A stretch of 64,000 bases of DNA, from positions 37,000,437 to 37,064,436 of the forward strand of contig JAPWDM010000002.1 in the NCBI GenBank assembly GCA_035578155.1, in the 5' to 3' direction. This DNA comes from Brachynemurus nebulosus. Lineage: Eukaryota; Arthropoda; Insecta; Neuroptera; Myrmeleontidae. The notes beneath the pieces were generated by a model that had not been told where the DNA came from, did no database searches, and saw only the letters and a list, made by a program, of their open reading frames with translations. This document shows, in pieces, positions 60,649 to 64,000 of this stretch (position 1 is its first letter; the number at the start of each line of letters is the position of its first letter). Position numbers and translations under genes: made by a program.

Positions 60649-61424
60649 TATAAATTCTATATAGAATTTATACTTACATGGTTGATTAAATGCCTCCGCA
60701 ACCTCTAACCAAATTTTCTACAAATTTCTCTATTATGGTATTTTTTTGTTTTGGTTCCATAATGGTTCCCTTTCAAATACTAAAAAAATTAATTTTTCTG
60801 TATCCATTTTAAATGTAATTATATTATTATTATTTAACTTATCAAATAATAAGTTTTCATAACTGCAAAAATTGTAACAAATGAAAATATTCGTTAAAAT
60901 TCAAATAATACTCATAAATTATAAATACTTTTACTAAGTTGCGTATCTTCTCTATCTTCTAGACGTACGACTAATGTGAAAAAAACAAACTTTTTTGTTT
61001 CAATTTTTAACACTGACGACTACGTAAGTGTGCACAAGAGTAACTCGTATCTAATGTGACCATCTTCGTTCATTTGCATTGTTTGTTTCAATCTGGCATG
61101 TACGTACAAGTACGCGCGAGTGATTTGTCGTACGTACCCGATTCCAATGTGACCTTAGCCTTAAGTAAAAGGACAATCCTGAAAAGATTGTTCCTAACGA
61201 AAAACAGTGTTAAAATAAAAACTAAAAAAAATAATTAAAAAATTATTTATTTTTTATATGGTATAGTTAACTGTCATATATTAATTTAAAAAAAAAAATT
61301 AAATTCAAATATTTGAACGTACAAATGTTCAAATAAATTTCTTTTTTTTATAAAGTATTTTAGCAGATTTATTTCACAAAAACAAATAATATTAAATTTT
61401 ATTTCATATGATTATAGTACAGCA

Positions 61425-62545
61425 ATTAGTTATGGCAATGAATAATCACTCTTTTTAGTGAGTTGAATCTTTTGAATCCGCTCACTGTGGTGAATCGATT
61501 CAATGAATTGAATCAGTCACTCACTCGATACTATTGGCTCACTTGCTTTTATGAATTGAATCACTCACTCACTCACTTTACACAACTGATTGGCACAACT
61601 TCAAATATGAATCAACAAACCAATACACTCATGTGGTACACTCACTCAAGTGAATGAGTGTTTGGGTAAAATTATTATAACGGAATAAAATTAAAATTTT
61701 TGAAAATTTTAGAAAAAAAAAGACTGTAGTTGGAACAAAATTTGCACATTAATATACAATGAACTTAAAATAATAATTAAATAACTAATAATAATAATTT
61801 TATTGTTAAAATTAATGCACGTAACCAACACAACAAATTAAAAAAAAATACAACATTAAAAATACACAGTTAAAAATAGATAAGAATGAAAAATATGGAT
61901 TGTTAAAAACTACAGTAATACTATGTAGGGAAATATCCACTTAATGTTGCTTTGAAGAAAAACTAATTTTTGGACACCTGGTAATCTGATAATAAACGGG
62001 TAAATTTTATTTTAAAAATCTGAAAATATTGTAGGATAAAATACATATATTTTTTCTTAGTCTCGCATATTTTAATGTCTGTATTTATAGTGTATATAAA
62101 ATTGGATATATTTTTTCCTTTAAATTTGGCTTTGGCTAATTGGATATATTAATTACTTTATTAGGCATTTGGCTTAAATTTGATTTAAAATTTGTTCTAT
62201 ACCTTTTAAAAAATTGGGATAATAAAATCTAAAATATTTAGATCTAAAATAATATCAAGTTTAGTACACACAGTTAAACAGATGTTTGTGGAATTTTTTA
62301 ACAAATCTCTGTCTATTGTAATAAGTAAACTGAAGCAGAGATGGAAAACTGATTAGAATCTTATATGTATGCCATACACTCTTAATTGAGTGAGTGAGTG
62401 AGTGCATGATACACATAATTATATTCTTTCAACTCACGGGTTGAAAGAGTCGATTCAATTCTTTTTGATTGATTCAATTCAGTTAGTCACTTGAGTGATT
62501 CAACTCAGTGAATTGAATCACTCGCTCCCTAGCCAGCACTAATAG
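61425..62545. repeat. TGAATCA-rich inverted repeat region, possible hAT remnant
   Basis: GATTCAATGAATTGAATCA and CACTCACTCACT words at 61450-61670 recur inverted at 62380-62525. The right edge CCAGCACTA is the complement of a hAT-like TAGTGCTGG terminus, and the left edge TAGTTATGGCA is a weak match. No transposase found. Confidence 0.4.
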
Positions 62546-63270
62546 CAATAGCTAATGGCACAAATGTGGTTTAGTTTAATGGCGGCATCTCTTTTATATT
62601 TTAATGTCTATTCGCTATGAGTTTTTGTCTAGAGGGGAGATAAAATTCGAATACAGCGCTCAAGGTGGACAAATATGTTAGTTTATCCGGACGCTGTTTG
62701 TACATTATTTTACTATAATTTTTTAAGAAAAAGTATTTTTTTTTTAAACTGTGTTTGATTTTTTCAACGCGAGTACTTATTACTATGTCTATTTATCAAA
62801 TTCTACAAAATAACAAAAAAAATTATTTGTAACCCTACTATCAAACGTCACTTTATTTTAAAATTTTCAAAAAAATATCATAACAATTATCTCTAAACTT
62901 TTCTTAGTTAATTTTTAAAAACCATTCCATTTTAAAATATTTTTAAAGTACTTTCGGCTCGGAGCTAATACTTACTTTATAGTCTATTGGGAATTCAAAT
63001 GGAGGCGTGGTTTAATATTTAGGCTACTGGCAGTAGTTTTTTCATTCATCACCAGATGGCGTAAATTGAGACCTAAAAAAATGGTATTTGAAATTGACCG
63101 CTTTTATTTGGAAACAGTCAATTTTTGTGAAAAAATAAGGATTATATTCAAAAAAATATCCCAGTTTCATTTTGCAGATTAAACAGCACAAATTTTGTAA
63201 ATTGTCAAAATCTAATAAATAAACCTTGCATACTGGCAGTAGTTAATTTTTTTACCACTAGTTCGCGTAT
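62546..63270. other. Interval before duplication copy 3: nothing recognisable
   Basis: AT-rich. The phrase CTGGCAGTAGTT occurs twice (near 63026 and 63233). No gene found. Confidence 0.4.
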
Positions 63271-63272
63271 CT

Positions 63273-64000
63273 AAGTTTTAAGAATCCTAATAGAGAACAA
63301 GTGTTAACACCTTACAGTTCGATCATATTACATACATGTGCTGGACGGAACAACCATAGAAGCCGATCTCGATCAGTGATTACATGCTACCGCAGACGGG
63401 TTTGGGTAACATGAAAGCGAGCTGTGTTTGTATACCTTATTGGTCACAGATAGTATTGGTGTACGCGGTGTAAACTTTATACGAAATTATTGACGTGGTA
63501 CAGCGTTGTGTCAACTAGCGTCAACGTATTGAAAATATTACCCGCCCCTGCGGAAGTTTACTGCATATACGCGTTGACCGCATAGTGCTAATATGGGTCT
63601 CTTCAGTGCTCAGTGATAGCAACTGATAACTAGAATATTTTCGGATAGAAAGAAAATGTTCATTTCATTCTCATTTTCAAAAAAATTTGTAATATTTGTT
63701 AAAGTTTAGATTAATATTAAAAATCTTAATTCTGATAGTATCTCAGTCTGGTATGAAAAATTAGACAATTTGAGCCAGAGTTTGTTTATTCGCTAAAGGC
63801 GTTAAAAAATTTTATGTTCTATAACTTATTGTGATGTTGTAAATTGATTGCTAAAGTCAATTAAAGTAAGTTTTTCCTGCAAATAATAAATAAAGCTGGT
63901 ATTTTAAAAGACTGAACACTTTTTATACCATTTTGTGTATCATATAAGGCAAACTAATTTAAAGAGTCATACATAAATGGGAACTATTTTTTCTACTTCA
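63273..64000 (+). repeat. Segmental duplication, copy 3 (cut by the window edge)
   Basis: Matches 50740-51483 of copy 2 (shared words: CACCTTACAGTTCGATCATA, GCTACCGCAGACGGG, AGCAACTGATAACTAG, GTCATACATAAATG). It stops at the window end at the position equivalent to 181 bp before the ZF18 acceptor. Confidence 0.9.

Larger units (their letters stand above)
58347..61160 (+). mobile_element. PIF/Harbinger transposon, complete ends, damaged genes
   Basis: Ends GGCTAAGGTCACATTGG (left) and its complement CCAATGTGACCTTAGCC (right), flanked by TTA on both sides (58344-58346 and 61161-61163), the canonical target of the superfamily. Length 2,814 bp. It carries the two genes typical of Harbinger elements: a DDE transposase (+) and a MADF-BESS DNA-binding partner (-). 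Confidence 0.92.

Overview
The window looks like AT-rich nuclear DNA of an arthropod, most likely an insect. It has introns with pyrimidine-rich acceptors, AATAAA poly(A) signals, IKQE/IKTE-type linkers before C2H2 fingers, a tRNA-derived SINE and many DNA transposons (PIF/Harbinger, mariner, hAT-like and TTAA-type MITEs). I cannot name the species.

The backbone is an array of 18 C2H2 zinc-finger coding blocks (called ZF1 to ZF18), all on the + strand, from 3046 to 54476. Each is one open reading frame that starts directly after a 3' splice site and ends at a stop codon. None needs its own ATG. In all 18 the first base after the acceptor AG is left over, so every intron is phase 2. Several blocks lie only 150, 181, 247 and 434 bp after the stop codon of the previous one. 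One of these gaps is mostly filled by a MITE, leaving no room for a promoter and first exon. No ZAD-, BTB- or other N-terminal domain is visible anywhere in the window. The simplest reading is one large locus, in the style of lola or mod(mdg4), whose common 5' exons lie left of the window and are joined to alternative 3'-terminal zinc-finger exons. A cluster of separate paralogous genes cannot be excluded without transcripts, because common phase can also be inherited by duplication. Together the exons carry about 180 fingers.

Layout. 1-3045: SINE, fold-back repeat, otherwise AT-rich. 3046-11611: ZF1-ZF4, a closely related set, with two zinc-finger relics between them. 13202-24455: ZF5-ZF9, a second set with 10 fingers each, and transposon relics between ZF5 and ZF6. 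25816-33039: ZF10-ZF12, with a 2.15-kb Harbinger-like element and a 598-bp hairpin element between ZF11 and ZF12. 34524-42820: ZF13-ZF16, more diverged. 43330-64000: tandem segmental duplication carrying ZF17 and ZF18, both with long charged repeats. A third copy of the duplicated upstream flank reaches the right edge, predicting a further exon about 180 bp outside the window.

The right third also holds transposons that entered after the duplication: a 340-bp fold-back with an empty site in the sister copy, a 964-bp TIR element and a 2,814-bp PIF/Harbinger element. The last carries a frameshifted DDE transposase and an antisense MADF-BESS gene inside the transposase intron.
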